64,000 nt of DNA from Litoribacillus peritrichatus. Its GTDB lineage: Bacteria > Pseudomonadota > Gammaproteobacteria > Pseudomonadales > Litoribrevibacteraceae. Position numbers and translations under genes: made by a program. The stretch's first letter is position 1, and every line of letters begins with the position of its first letter. This document shows, piece after piece, positions 43,311 through 51,545 of this stretch. The notes below the pieces were generated by a model. It was not told the DNA's origin and did no database searches. It saw only the letters and a program-made list of their open reading frames with translations. The stretch spans positions 496,001-560,000 of the forward strand of contig NZ_BAABBN010000007.1 in the NCBI RefSeq assembly GCF_039537985.1, given 5' to 3'.

Positions 43311-43766
43311 ATGACAGAAAAAATGCAGGTTGAAGCGATTCAGCAAGGGACTGTGATTGATCATATTCCGGCCGGTCAGGGCATTCGGATTCTGAAACGT
43401 TTGCATCTTGAAGCAGCGGGTAATCGCATTACGGTGGGGTTGAACTTGCCCAGTAAGGATATGTCGCTGAAAGACTTGATCAAAGTCGAAGGTCGGATGT
43501 TTACCGAAGACGAAGCGCACCAGCTGGCTTTGTTTGCCCCTGAAGGCACCATCAATGTGATTGATGATTATGAGGTGGTGAATAAGTTTGCTATGCGTTT
43601 GCCGGAAACTTTGGAGGGTGTATTCAGTTGCCCGAACAGCAATTGCATTTCCCTGAATGAGCCGGTGAAGAGTTTTTTCTATATTCAGCCAACGGCCACT
43701 CAGGTCAAAATGAAATGTAAGTACTGTGAGAAGTCGTTTAACAAGGAAGTGGTGGTGGCCAGTTAA
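43311..43766 (+). CDS. pyrI: Aspartate carbamoyltransferase regulatory subunit
   Basis: PyrI binds CTP/ATP and gives aspartate carbamoyltransferase its allosteric control. This 151-residue protein has the nucleotide-binding N-domain (IDHIPAGQGIRILKRL, GLNLPSKDMSLKDLIKVEG) and the C-terminal zinc domain with CPNSNC and CKYC, the same spacing as the four zinc cysteines of E. coli PyrI. ATG 43311 is set by TTAGGAGG seven bases upstream; an in-frame TTG at 43305 is too close. The stop codon lies in the loop of a terminator hairpin. Confidence 0.96.
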   Translation: MTEKMQVEAIQQGTVIDHIPAGQGIRILKRLHLEAAGNRITVGLNLPSKDMSLKDLIKVEGRMFTEDEAHQLALFAPEGTINVIDDYEVVNKFAMRLPETLEGVFSCPNSNCISLNEPVKSFFYIQPTATQVKMKCKYCEKSFNKEVVVAS

Positions 43767-43781
43767 TGACTGGCCGTTTTA
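43757..43781. terminator. Terminator at the pyrI/ruvX junction
   Basis: GGCCAGT (43757-43763) pairs perfectly with ACTGGCC (43769-43775) around a 5 nt loop containing the pyrI stop, followed by GTTTT. It separates convergent pyrBI and ruvX. Confidence 0.6.
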
Positions 43782-44210
43782 ACTTTGGTGGTGACTTTGT
43801 TGATCACACCAGTCTTCGAACAGAATTTTGGCGACCATGCCGTCCACGGAGTGGGCGCCAAAATCATGAACTCCCCGATCTCTTAATTCATACTTCACTT
43901 CTTCGCTGGTGAGTCGTTCATCCACCATCTCAAAAGGTTTGCCAAAGCGGCCGTGCAAGCGGTTGGCAAATTTTCTGGCGCGTTTTGACATCTCGCTTTC
44001 GGTGCCGTCCATGTTCAGTGGTAATCCGATGAGTAATACATCCGGTTGCCATTCCTTAATGAGTTTTTCGATGTCCTGCCAGTTGGGAATGCCGTCTTTG
44101 GCTTTTAACGGGGCAAGCTCTGAGGCTGTGCCGGTAATGGTTTGGCCGATGGCAACGCCAATGCGTTTGATGCCGTAATCGAAAGAAAGCGCTTGTTTGA
44201 TGTTTGACAT
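43779..44210 (-). CDS. ruvX: Putative pre-16S rRNA nuclease (YqgF/RuvX family)
   Basis: This 143-residue RNase H-like protein has the first acidic residue in LSFDYGIKRIGVAIG, VLLIGLPLNMDG, and the late catalytic VDERLTSEE and HSVDGMVAKILFEDW segments. YqgF is implicated in 16S rRNA 5' maturation and was earlier thought to be a resolvase. The frame is open upstream to 44348, but ATG 44210 gives the normal family start (MSNIKQALSFDYG). The longer form would overlap yqgE by ~90 bp. It is the last gene of the leftward gshB-tonB-yqgE-ruvX group. Confidence 0.93.
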   Translation of the reverse strand: MSNIKQALSFDYGIKRIGVAIGQTITGTASELAPLKAKDGIPNWQDIEKLIKEWQPDVLLIGLPLNMDGTESEMSKRARKFANRLHGRFGKPFEMVDERLTSEEVKYELRDRGVHDFGAHSVDGMVAKILFEDWCDQQSHHQS

Positions 44211-44256
44211 AAGAATAATGAACTTCAGGAGATATTGGGGGGTGTTTTGTCTGCGT

Positions 44257-44808
44257 TTATGCGTGACCAGCTTCAGAGCTGAGTTGTTCCGGGTCGATAC
44301 CCAGAGTGCGTGTTGCGGCGGATAATCGTTGGTCCAGCTCAAGGTCAAATAAAATGTCGCTTTGGGCCGGGCAGGTTAGCCAGACGTTATTGACCAGTTC
44401 GTCTTCCAGTTGCCCGGCTTCCCAGCCAGCGTAACCCAGTGTGATCAGGAATTTGTTCGGGCCTTTGCCTTCGGACAGGGAGATTAACATGTCCTTAGAG
44501 GTAGTTAAGTACGTTTCCGGGCCAGTACGCAGGGAATTTTCCATGTGATCCGGATCATTGTGCAGTATAAAACCTTGATTGGTACTGACTGGACCGCCAG
44601 CGAGTACTTGGGTGTTTTCGCTTTTTTTATTTGGGTAGGCGTCCAGCTCCACCAGGATTTCACTGAGTTTAACCGGCAGGGGTTTGTTGATGATCAGGCC
44701 GAGGGCGCCTTCTTCATTGTGTTCGCAAATGTAGGTTAAAGCACCACTGAATATGTCACCCTGAAGGTGAGGCATCGCGATGAGGAAGTGGTGTCTTAAG
44801 CTGTCCAT
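44257..44808 (-). CDS. yqgE: UPF0301 protein YqgE/AlgH
   Basis: This 183-residue cytoplasmic protein opens LRHHFLIAMPHLQGDIFSGALTYICEHNEEGALGLIINKP, the signature of the UPF0301/AlgH family, with QVLAGGPVSTNQGFILH following. AlgH affects alginate production in Pseudomonas, but its activity is not defined. GGAG upstream supports the ATG. The gene always lies next to ruvX in this group of bacteria. Confidence 0.94.
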   Translation of the reverse strand: MDSLRHHFLIAMPHLQGDIFSGALTYICEHNEEGALGLIINKPLPVKLSEILVELDAYPNKKSENTQVLAGGPVSTNQGFILHNDPDHMENSLRTGPETYLTTSKDMLISLSEGKGPNKFLITLGYAGWEAGQLEDELVNNVWLTCPAQSDILFDLELDQRLSAATRTLGIDPEQLSSEAGHA

Positions 44809-44844
44809 GGATTCTCCGTTGTGTCTGTTCTTATCACTATAGGC

Positions 44845-45738
44845 TTAATGCTGAGAAAGAACATTGTTTTTTTGGAAGCGCCAGGTGCGAATGATTTCAA
44901 GTTCGTCGGTGTCTTTGGCTAATTCGTCCGGAAAAGGCGCAAACGGCGCGGCCAACCGAACAATGCGGATGGCTGCGTCATCCAGTATCTTGTGACCGGA
45001 CGATTCCAGTACCCGAATGGTCTTCAGTGTCCCGTTTGGCAATAAGGTGACCATCAATCTGAGGTCTCCGAAGATGGCTTTTTTTCGGGCTTTTTCGGGG
45101 TAATTCAAATTACCAATGCGCTCAACTTTATCCAGCCAGGATTTAACGTAGTAGGCGTCTACTGCGCGCTTTGTTGAGGTGGTGGTGATGGTTCTGATTC
45201 TTGGACTGCGGGTCATCACTTGCTGTTGATAGTCAAGTTCTGCCTCTAAGCTGGCAATTTCCAGTGAACGCTGAAGAAGGCGTTTGGTCGATTTAGGTTG
45301 TTCCGGCTGGTTGATCGGTTTTTTGGCAACGGTGCTGGTGACCACCTCAGGCGTTGGTTGTGCCTGAACCGCTTGCTGTTCTTGCTGATCCACGGGTGCC
45401 ACGGGGGCCATTTCAAGCTCTGGGGAAGCTTTGTGGATTTTGGCGTCTTGAATCGGGGCTTTTTCAGTGGTGGTCAGTTTTTGTGCTTTGTCGATGTCCT
45501 GGCCGCTGCCTTGCTGGTTTATCTGTGCAAGGAAGTCGGCGTTATCCGGCTCTTTGACATGTTCAAACTTCGCCAAAGTGACTTCAATGGTGGTGGGCTT
45601 GTTGGTGGCTTTGAGTGCTTCAAACCCTAACCCCATGATTAAAATCAGGTGAAATGCGACGGCTAAAAAAACAGTGAACCCCAGTCTATCGGAAGAGGAA
45701 ACGTTGGGGTTGATGTTTTGAGGGGTTGGTGAGTCCAT
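44845..45738 (-). CDS. tonB: TonB-like energy transducer (TonB3-type position)
   Basis: This 297-residue protein has a short cytoplasmic N-terminus, one transmembrane anchor (about 20-38), a long Gln/Pro/Lys-rich periplasmic linker and a C-terminal TonB fold: NYPEKARKKAIFGDLRLMVT, then LPNGTLKTIRVLESSGHKILDDAAIR and a final IIRTWRFQ strand. It sits between gshB and yqgE, where P. aeruginosa has tonB3, a gene reported to be needed for twitching motility and pilus assembly. A role in pilus function is thus as likely as iron uptake, and it could also energise the TonB-dependent receptor at 5.3 kb. No exbBD genes are adjacent. Confidence 0.88.
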   Translation of the reverse strand: MDSPTPQNINPNVSSSDRLGFTVFLAVAFHLILIMGLGFEALKATNKPTTIEVTLAKFEHVKEPDNADFLAQINQQGSGQDIDKAQKLTTTEKAPIQDAKIHKASPELEMAPVAPVDQQEQQAVQAQPTPEVVTSTVAKKPINQPEQPKSTKRLLQRSLEIASLEAELDYQQQVMTRSPRIRTITTTSTKRAVDAYYVKSWLDKVERIGNLNYPEKARKKAIFGDLRLMVTLLPNGTLKTIRVLESSGHKILDDAAIRIVRLAAPFAPFPDELAKDTDELEIIRTWRFQKNNVLSQH

Positions 45739-45846
45739 TGATGTGCTATCTAACGTCTTAATAGTAGAGGCGCCTAAGTTATCTTTCTAACGCAGCTCAA
45801 GCAACCTCTAATGTCACATTTTGGAAAGGTCGGGCTTAACTTTCTC

Positions 45847-46815
45847 TTATTCAGTACGCTTCTTTATTAAGGATAGCTCGCTTTCGATGACATCCATTAA
45901 CTTTCCGGCAATATCAATGCCTGTTTCATTGCTGATTTCACGCAGACACGTTGGGCTGGTCACATTAATTTCTGTTAAATAGTCGCCAATTACGTCCAAG
46001 CCGACAAAATACAGCTTACGCTTTTTTAGCTCTTCCGATACCTGGCTGCATATCCATTTATCGCGCTCTGTCAGAGGGCGGACTTCACCGCTGCCTCCCG
46101 CTGCCAGGTTGCCACGGCTTTCTCCTTGTGCCGGAATGCGTGCCAGACAATAAGGGATGGGTTCACCATTAATCATCAGAATGCGTTTGTCGCCATCAAC
46201 AATTTCAGGCAGATATTTTTGCGCCATGATTTGTTCTTGTTGATGATTGGTCAGTGTTTCAACGATCACCGACAGGTTGGTGTCATTTTCTTTGACTCGG
46301 AAGATGGACGCGCCACCCATGCCGTCGAGTGGTTTAAAGATAGTGTCCTGGTGTTTCGAATGGAACGCCTTAAGTCGGTTGGCGTCTTTTGAAACCAGGT
46401 GTGGGGGACAGCACTGAGGAAACGCCGTAGCAAACATCTTTTCGTTGCAGTCCCGAAGGCTTTCCGGCTTGTTTACCACCAGTGTGCCTTCTTGTTCTGC
46501 GCGCTCAAGCAGGTATGTTGCGTAGATGAATTCGTTATCAAATGGCGGGTCTTTGCGCATTAAAATAACGTCCAGATCAGAAAGCGGGATGTCGCTCGCG
46601 GCTTGCAGTTCGTACCATTGTTGCTCGGATCGGGATACAGAAAGCTCAGTAACGCGAGCTTTGGCGATGCCGTCTTCAAGAAAGAGGTCTTGCGGTTCCA
46701 TATAGAACAGTTGCCAGCCTCGGTCCTGCGCTGCCCATAACATAGCAAGTGAAGTGTCTTTTTTGTAGTTGATGGAAGCGATTGGGTCCATCACGATGCC
46801 AAGCTTTGTAGTCAT
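45847..46815 (-). CDS. gshB: Glutathione synthetase
   Basis: GshB joins gamma-glutamylcysteine and glycine with ATP. This 322-residue ATP-grasp enzyme has the N-terminal LGIVMDPIASINYKKDTSLAML, MRKDPPFDNEFIYAT, the grasp segment FKPLDGMGGASIFRV, EQIMAQKYLPEIVDGDKRI and the C-terminal EINVTSPTCLREI. It is divergent from pilG across 275 bp and leads the gshB-tonB-yqgE-ruvX group, as in Pseudomonas. Confidence 0.97.
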   Translation of the reverse strand: MTTKLGIVMDPIASINYKKDTSLAMLWAAQDRGWQLFYMEPQDLFLEDGIAKARVTELSVSRSEQQWYELQAASDIPLSDLDVILMRKDPPFDNEFIYATYLLERAEQEGTLVVNKPESLRDCNEKMFATAFPQCCPPHLVSKDANRLKAFHSKHQDTIFKPLDGMGGASIFRVKENDTNLSVIVETLTNHQQEQIMAQKYLPEIVDGDKRILMINGEPIPYCLARIPAQGESRGNLAAGGSGEVRPLTERDKWICSQVSEELKKRKLYFVGLDVIGDYLTEINVTSPTCLREISNETGIDIAGKLMDVIESELSLIKKRTE

Positions 46816-47090
46816 TTCTAAAATATGCCCTAAAGTTATTCAATACTATTGTACTTGCTTATCCGAGATTAGTTTAGACTTAGACAGGTAATTGAAATCT
46901 TGTTTGGAAAAAAGTTCGCTAAAGATGTGTCTTTTTGTAATAACGATAACTAGTCTTTTAATATCTATGGATTTAGTCTTTAGTTATATGTTAAAACTGA
47001 CCAGTTAGTGTTTCTTGGCTCTTGGATGGTTCAGGAGCCTTTTCGCAGCTAAAAAAAGAAATATTGCGAACGGTATAAAAGGCCGAGATT

Positions 47091-47477
47091 ATGGATGAAA
47101 ACTTTGAGAGTTTGAAAGTAATGGTGATTGACGACAGTAAGACGATACGCCGTACTGCCGAAACTCTTTTGAAAAAAGTTGGATGTACAGTTGTTACAGC
47201 AACGGACGGATTTGATGCGCTCGCTAAAATTGCGGATACGCATCCTGATATCATTTTTGTGGATATCATGATGCCTCGCTTAGACGGCTATCAAACCTGT
47301 GCGTTAATTAAAAATAACAGTGCATTCAAATCGACCCCGGTTATCATGCTTTCCAGTAAAGACGGGTTGTTTGATAAAGCGAAAGGTCGAATTGTAGGAT
47401 CTGATGAGTATTTGACTAAGCCATTCAGTAAAGATGAATTGCTTGGGGCAATTAAAGCACATATTAAGAAAGACTGA
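47091..47477 (+). CDS. pilG: Twitching motility response regulator PilG
   Basis: PilG is the CheY-like output of the Pil-Chp system that promotes pilus extension. This 128-residue receiver has VIDDSKTIRRT at the start, phospho-acceptor Asp58 (FVDIMMPRLDGYQT), MLSSKDG and TKPFSKDEL. The SKTIRRTAE and YQTCALIKNN segments are typical of PilG. It heads the pilGHIJK-chpABC operon, with pilH 38 bp downstream. Confidence 0.96.
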   Translation: MDENFESLKVMVIDDSKTIRRTAETLLKKVGCTVVTATDGFDALAKIADTHPDIIFVDIMMPRLDGYQTCALIKNNSAFKSTPVIMLSSKDGLFDKAKGRIVGSDEYLTKPFSKDELLGAIKAHIKKD

Positions 47478-47515
47478 TTCGAAAGATAGGGTCTTTTATA
47501 GAACTGGAGAGAAGA

Positions 47516-47896
47516 ATGGCGCGCATATTGATTGTTGATGATTCGCCAACAGAAACGTTTGCTTTTAGAACGGTGTTAGAAAAGCACGGATACGAAGTCC
47601 TGAGTGCTGAGAACGGTGCGGACGGTGTGGCTTTGGCCAGACAGGAGCAACCTGATCTTGTGTTAATGGATATTGTAATGCCTGGCCTTAACGGTTTTCA
47701 GGCGACGAGACAATTATCAAAAGGCGGTGAGACAGCTCACATTCCTGTGATCATTGTTACCACTAAAGATCAGGAAACGGATCGAGTGTGGGGTAAGCGT
47801 CAGGGAGCTAAAGGCTATCTTGTGAAACCGGTTCAAGAAGATCTGTTGATGACAACGGTGAATAAAGCACTTGCCGGTGAACCTCTGGACGATTAA
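47516..47896 (+). CDS. pilH: Twitching motility response regulator PilH
   Basis: PilH is the second CheY-like protein of Pil-Chp and opposes PilG, favouring retraction or acting as a phosphate sink. This 126-residue receiver has ILIVDDSPTE, Asp52 (LMDIVMPGLNGFQATRQLSK), a Thr pair (IIVTTKDQETDRVWGKRQGA) and VKPVQ. The WGKRQGAKGYLVKPV segment is characteristic of PilH. GGAGAGAA precedes its ATG. Confidence 0.96.
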   Translation: MARILIVDDSPTETFAFRTVLEKHGYEVLSAENGADGVALARQEQPDLVLMDIVMPGLNGFQATRQLSKGGETAHIPVIIVTTKDQETDRVWGKRQGAKGYLVKPVQEDLLMTTVNKALAGEPLDD

Positions 47897-47936
47897 TGAT
47901 TTTCTATTCTGATAACAACAACTACCTGAATTTAGA

Positions 47937-48464
47937 ATGAATCCATTTAAAATATTACAGGAACTGGCCGAGAAAAGTCGCGCTAATGCTTCAGGTCTAC
48001 CCGCTCAGGAAGCAGCGGTTAAGAACTGGAGTGGTGTGGCTTTTCGCGTTGCTGGTGGGCGTTTTTTGTCACCGCTTGGTGAGGTCGTGGAGGTACTTGA
48101 TGTACCTCGCTTTACTCAAATACCAGGTGTTAAACCCTGGGTGAAAGGGATTGCTAACGTTCGGGGGCGTTTATTGCCCGTTATGGATTTTGCTTCGTAT
48201 CTGGGGACTTCCTCAAATAAATTGATGCGGGCAAGAAAGGTTTTGGTTGTCGAATACAAAAGTGTATTGGCGGGGCTAATCGTTGATGAAGTCATGGGGA
48301 TGCAACATTTCCCTGCGGATGACTTTCAGAAATCAACGGCGAATGTTATTCCCGAAATGGAATCTTATGTTCTGGGCGAATTCCCTCGGGATGATCGTCT
48401 GTGGACAGTAGTGAGTTTATTTAAATTGGCCCAAGACCAGGAATTCGTTCAGGTCGCCAGCTGA
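47937..48464 (+). CDS. pilI: CheW-like adaptor PilI
   Basis: PilI couples the receptor PilJ to the kinase ChpA. This 175-residue protein has a single CheW domain: FRVAGGRFLSPLGEVVEVLDVPRFTQIPGVKPWVKGIANVRGRLLPVMDFASYLG, of which the GIANVRGRLLPVMDF stretch is the CheW core. It ends 61 bp before the preferred pilJ start. Confidence 0.95.
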   Translation: MNPFKILQELAEKSRANASGLPAQEAAVKNWSGVAFRVAGGRFLSPLGEVVEVLDVPRFTQIPGVKPWVKGIANVRGRLLPVMDFASYLGTSSNKLMRARKVLVVEYKSVLAGLIVDEVMGMQHFPADDFQKSTANVIPEMESYVLGEFPRDDRLWTVVSLFKLAQDQEFVQVAS

Positions 48465-48525
48465 ATTTAAATGAATATCAATTGAACTAGAAGAATTAAA
48501 AGAAGTGCGGCTGGGAGTCCGAAGC

Positions 48526-50598
48526 ATGAAACCAACAGGTGGTATTAATACCAATAAGCTGTTCGAAAACCCTTTAATGGGGGGTTCTCTGGTACTGATG
48601 GTCTTAGCGATCATTGGATTGTTTGTAACCTCATGGATCCAAACAGTTGAGGGTGCTCGAGATAAAGAATACCTTGCTAACGCTGGTGAGTTGAGAGTTT
48701 TGTCGCAAGCGATTGCAAAAAACTCCACCGAAGCGGCGGGTGGTAAAGAAGAAGCATTTAAGCAGCTTCAAATTTCTCGTGAGGCGTTTGAGCTTCACTG
48801 GGATAACCTGTTGAATGGCAACCCGGATGTGGATCTGCCTTCAAGCCCGGAGTCAGTAAAGGCTGAGATGGACGGCCTGCAGGACGTTTGGGGGCGTGTT
48901 CGTGATAACGCTGACCAGATTCTTGAGTCTCAGGAAGTTGTACTGACACTTCATGAAGTAGCGGCGACCCTGAGTGAAACGATTCCTCAGCTGCAGATTG
49001 AATATGAAGAAGTTGTTGAGATTCTACTGGAAGTAGAAGCACCGGCGGAACAGGTTGTGATCGCTCAGAAGCAGTCGCTACTTGCAGAGCGTATTGTTCG
49101 AAGCGTTAACAAGGTACTTGCCGGTGGTGATGATGCGGTATTGGCTGCGGATAACTTTGGCCGTGACGCCAGCTTGTTTGGTCGTGTAATGAACGGCATG
49201 TTGGAAGGCAACGTGGCGATGAATATTTCACAGGTGGAAGACGAAGAGGCTGTGTTCAGCCTTGAAGAAATTTCAGACCTGTTTGAGTTCGTAAGCGGCA
49301 GTGTTGATGAAATTCTGGATAACTCTCCTGACTTGTTCCATGTTCGTGAATCTGCAAACTCTATTTTCTTGGACTCTCAAGCCCTGTTGGATCGTTCAAG
49401 TGCGTTGTCTGTACGCTTCCAGAAACTATCTGATGATCGTCCTTTCTATAAGACGGCCGTAGGCGTTTACTTATGTTTGATCCTGCTGTTTGTGGGTGGC
49501 GCTGGTTATGGTTACGTTGTATTTAAAGAATCTGAAAAAGAACGTATGGAAGAAGCGGAAAGTAACGAGCAGAACCAAACTGCGATTCTTCGACTTCTTG
49601 ATGAAATTGCTGACCTTGCAGACGGTGATCTTACTACTCAGGCAACGGTAACCGAAGACTTTACGGGCGCGATTGCGGACTCCATTAACTTTGCGATCGA
49701 TCAGATGCGCGGCTTGGTATCGGCGATTAACGAAACGGCGGTACAGGTTTCCGCTGCAGCCCAGGAAACTCAGGCGACAGCGATGCATCTTGCTGAGGCT
49801 TCTGAGCATCAGGCGCAAGAAATTGCCGGTGCATCTGCGGCGATTAACGAAATGGCGGTGTCGATTGACCAGGTATCTGCAAACGCGGCGGAATCGTCAG
49901 CGGTAGCGGAGCGATCGGTTGCGATCGCGAACAAAGGTGCTGAAGTGGTACAGAATACCATCAACGGCATGGACACCATTCGTGAGCAGATTCAGGAAAC
50001 GTCCAAGCGTATTAAACGCCTGGGTGAGTCCTCACAGGAAATTGGTGATATCGTATCCCTGATTAACGACATTGCCGACCAGACCAACATTCTTTCTTTG
50101 AACGCTGCTATTCAGGCGTCCATGGCGGGTGAAGCCGGTCGAGGCTTTGCGGTGGTTGCGGATGAGGTTCAGCGACTGGCGGAACGTTCAGCTGCGGCAA
50201 CCAAACAGATTGAATCTCTGGTGAAAGCAATTCAGAGTGATACCAACGAAGCGGTTATTTCAATGGAACAAACCACTTCTGAAGTGGTTACCGGTGCCCG
50301 CCTTGCACAGGATGCGGGTGTTGCCCTGGAAGAAATTGAGACGGTATCCAAAAACCTTGCTGACTTGATTCAGAATATTTCGAACGCTGCTCGTCAGCAG
50401 GCATCTTCTGCAGGTCACATTTCAAATACGATGAACGTGATTCAGGAAATTACTTCTCAGACTTCTTCTGGTACAACAGCCACTGCGAAGTCTATTGGTA
50501 ACCTGGCTGAATTGGCGAACCACCTTCGTGAGTCTGTGGCCGGCTTTAAGCTGCCTGATTCCGAATTGGCAGCAATCGTTGAAGAAGAACATGCTTAG
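48526..50598 (+). CDS. pilJ: Pilus chemoreceptor PilJ
   Basis: PilJ is the methyl-accepting receptor of Pil-Chp. From ATG 48526 it is 690 residues long: helix at about 20-37, a large helical periplasmic region with two PilJ-type repeats, a second helix (TAVGVYLCLILLFVGGAGYGY, about 312-332), a HAMP domain, and a signalling hairpin with DQTNILSLNAAIQASMAGEAGRGFAVVADEV centred on the tip. The IQASMAGEAG tip variant is typical of PilJ rather than flagellar MCPs. GGGAG (48513-48517) supports this ATG; a GTG at 48505 would add seven residues. Confidence 0.96.
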   Translation: MKPTGGINTNKLFENPLMGGSLVLMVLAIIGLFVTSWIQTVEGARDKEYLANAGELRVLSQAIAKNSTEAAGGKEEAFKQLQISREAFELHWDNLLNGNPDVDLPSSPESVKAEMDGLQDVWGRVRDNADQILESQEVVLTLHEVAATLSETIPQLQIEYEEVVEILLEVEAPAEQVVIAQKQSLLAERIVRSVNKVLAGGDDAVLAADNFGRDASLFGRVMNGMLEGNVAMNISQVEDEEAVFSLEEISDLFEFVSGSVDEILDNSPDLFHVRESANSIFLDSQALLDRSSALSVRFQKLSDDRPFYKTAVGVYLCLILLFVGGAGYGYVVFKESEKERMEEAESNEQNQTAILRLLDEIADLADGDLTTQATVTEDFTGAIADSINFAIDQMRGLVSAINETAVQVSAAAQETQATAMHLAEASEHQAQEIAGASAAINEMAVSIDQVSANAAESSAVAERSVAIANKGAEVVQNTINGMDTIREQIQETSKRIKRLGESSQEIGDIVSLINDIADQTNILSLNAAIQASMAGEAGRGFAVVADEVQRLAERSAAATKQIESLVKAIQSDTNEAVISMEQTTSEVVTGARLAQDAGVALEEIETVSKNLADLIQNISNAARQQASSAGHISNTMNVIQEITSQTSSGTTATAKSIGNLAELANHLRESVAGFKLPDSELAAIVEEEHA

Positions 50599-50646
50599 GT
50601 GTGATTACTAACAACGTTATCCAGTAAAGAGGAATGGCTGTAACGC

Positions 50647-51525
50647 ATGTCTAAAAAGTACGAAGCCTTTTCAGGTAGTCGGCTTCAAAACTATTCGCTC
50701 GGAGAGTTCGATGATCAGGACTACGAGCAGTGGCGTGCGTTAATTGAGCAAAGGACAGGGCTGCAACTCGCAGACCACCTGAGAACTTATCTTCAGAGTG
50801 GTCTGAACCGGCGAATGCAAAAACACAAGATAACGGATTATGAAGAGTATCTTGAGTTTGTAACGGATGAGAGAAACGGGTTAAGGGAATGGTCTGAGTT
50901 GGTTGACTCATTGACGGTTCAGGAGACTCAGTTTTTCAGACATCCGGCGTCGTATCAGTTTCTTGAGGATTACCTTAGGAATTCGATTGAACAAACTGAG
51001 TTAATGCGCTCCATTGAAATTTGGAGCGTGGGTTGTTCTTCCGGGGAAGAGAGTTACAGTCTGGCGATGCTGGCGGATAAAATATTATCTGAAGTGGATT
51101 GTCTTACTAGCTATGGTGTTATTGGAACCGATATCAGCACTTCAGCACTTGCCAAAGCAAAATCAGGAATTTTTAATGCCCGCAAAGCAGAACTGATTCC
51201 TGAGCCTTTCCTAGATAATATAGAAACACTGGATAATAAAATTAAAATCAAACAGCGCATTGCAGATCGTGTTTGTTTTGCGCGGGTTAATATTCTGGAT
51301 CTGGATCGCGTACCGATACGCGATATGGATGTTATTTTCTGTCAGAACTTGTTGATATATTTAAGAAAATGGCGCCGAAAAGAAGTGGTTAACCGTTTGG
51401 CAGAACGGTTAAAGGTTGGCGGTGTTTTGGTATTAGGTTTGGGGGAAGTCACTGATTGGACACACCCCAAACTACGACAGGTGAACTGCAGAGAAGTGCT
51501 TGCATTTGAGCGCTACAGAACATAA
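50647..51525 (+). CDS. pilK: CheR-type methyltransferase PilK
   Basis: PilK is expected to methylate PilJ using SAM. This 292-residue protein has an N-terminal helical CheR domain (WRALIEQRTGLQLADHLRTYLQSGLNRRM), the SAM-binding motif IWSVGCSSGEESYSLAML, GTDISTSALAKAKSG, and VIFCQNLLIYLRKWRRKEVV near the C-terminus. It sits between pilJ and chpA in the canonical order. Confidence 0.94.
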   Translation: MSKKYEAFSGSRLQNYSLGEFDDQDYEQWRALIEQRTGLQLADHLRTYLQSGLNRRMQKHKITDYEEYLEFVTDERNGLREWSELVDSLTVQETQFFRHPASYQFLEDYLRNSIEQTELMRSIEIWSVGCSSGEESYSLAMLADKILSEVDCLTSYGVIGTDISTSALAKAKSGIFNARKAELIPEPFLDNIETLDNKIKIKQRIADRVCFARVNILDLDRVPIRDMDVIFCQNLLIYLRKWRRKEVVNRLAERLKVGGVLVLGLGEVTDWTHPKLRQVNCREVLAFERYRT

Positions 51526-51545
51526 TAGGTGAGATTGGAGTCGTT

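Noticed and set aside
47017..47045. GGCTC/GAGCC hairpin before pilG considered as a terminator
   Set aside because: Five-pair stem with a 13 nt loop, and no upstream gene on that strand whose transcript it would end.
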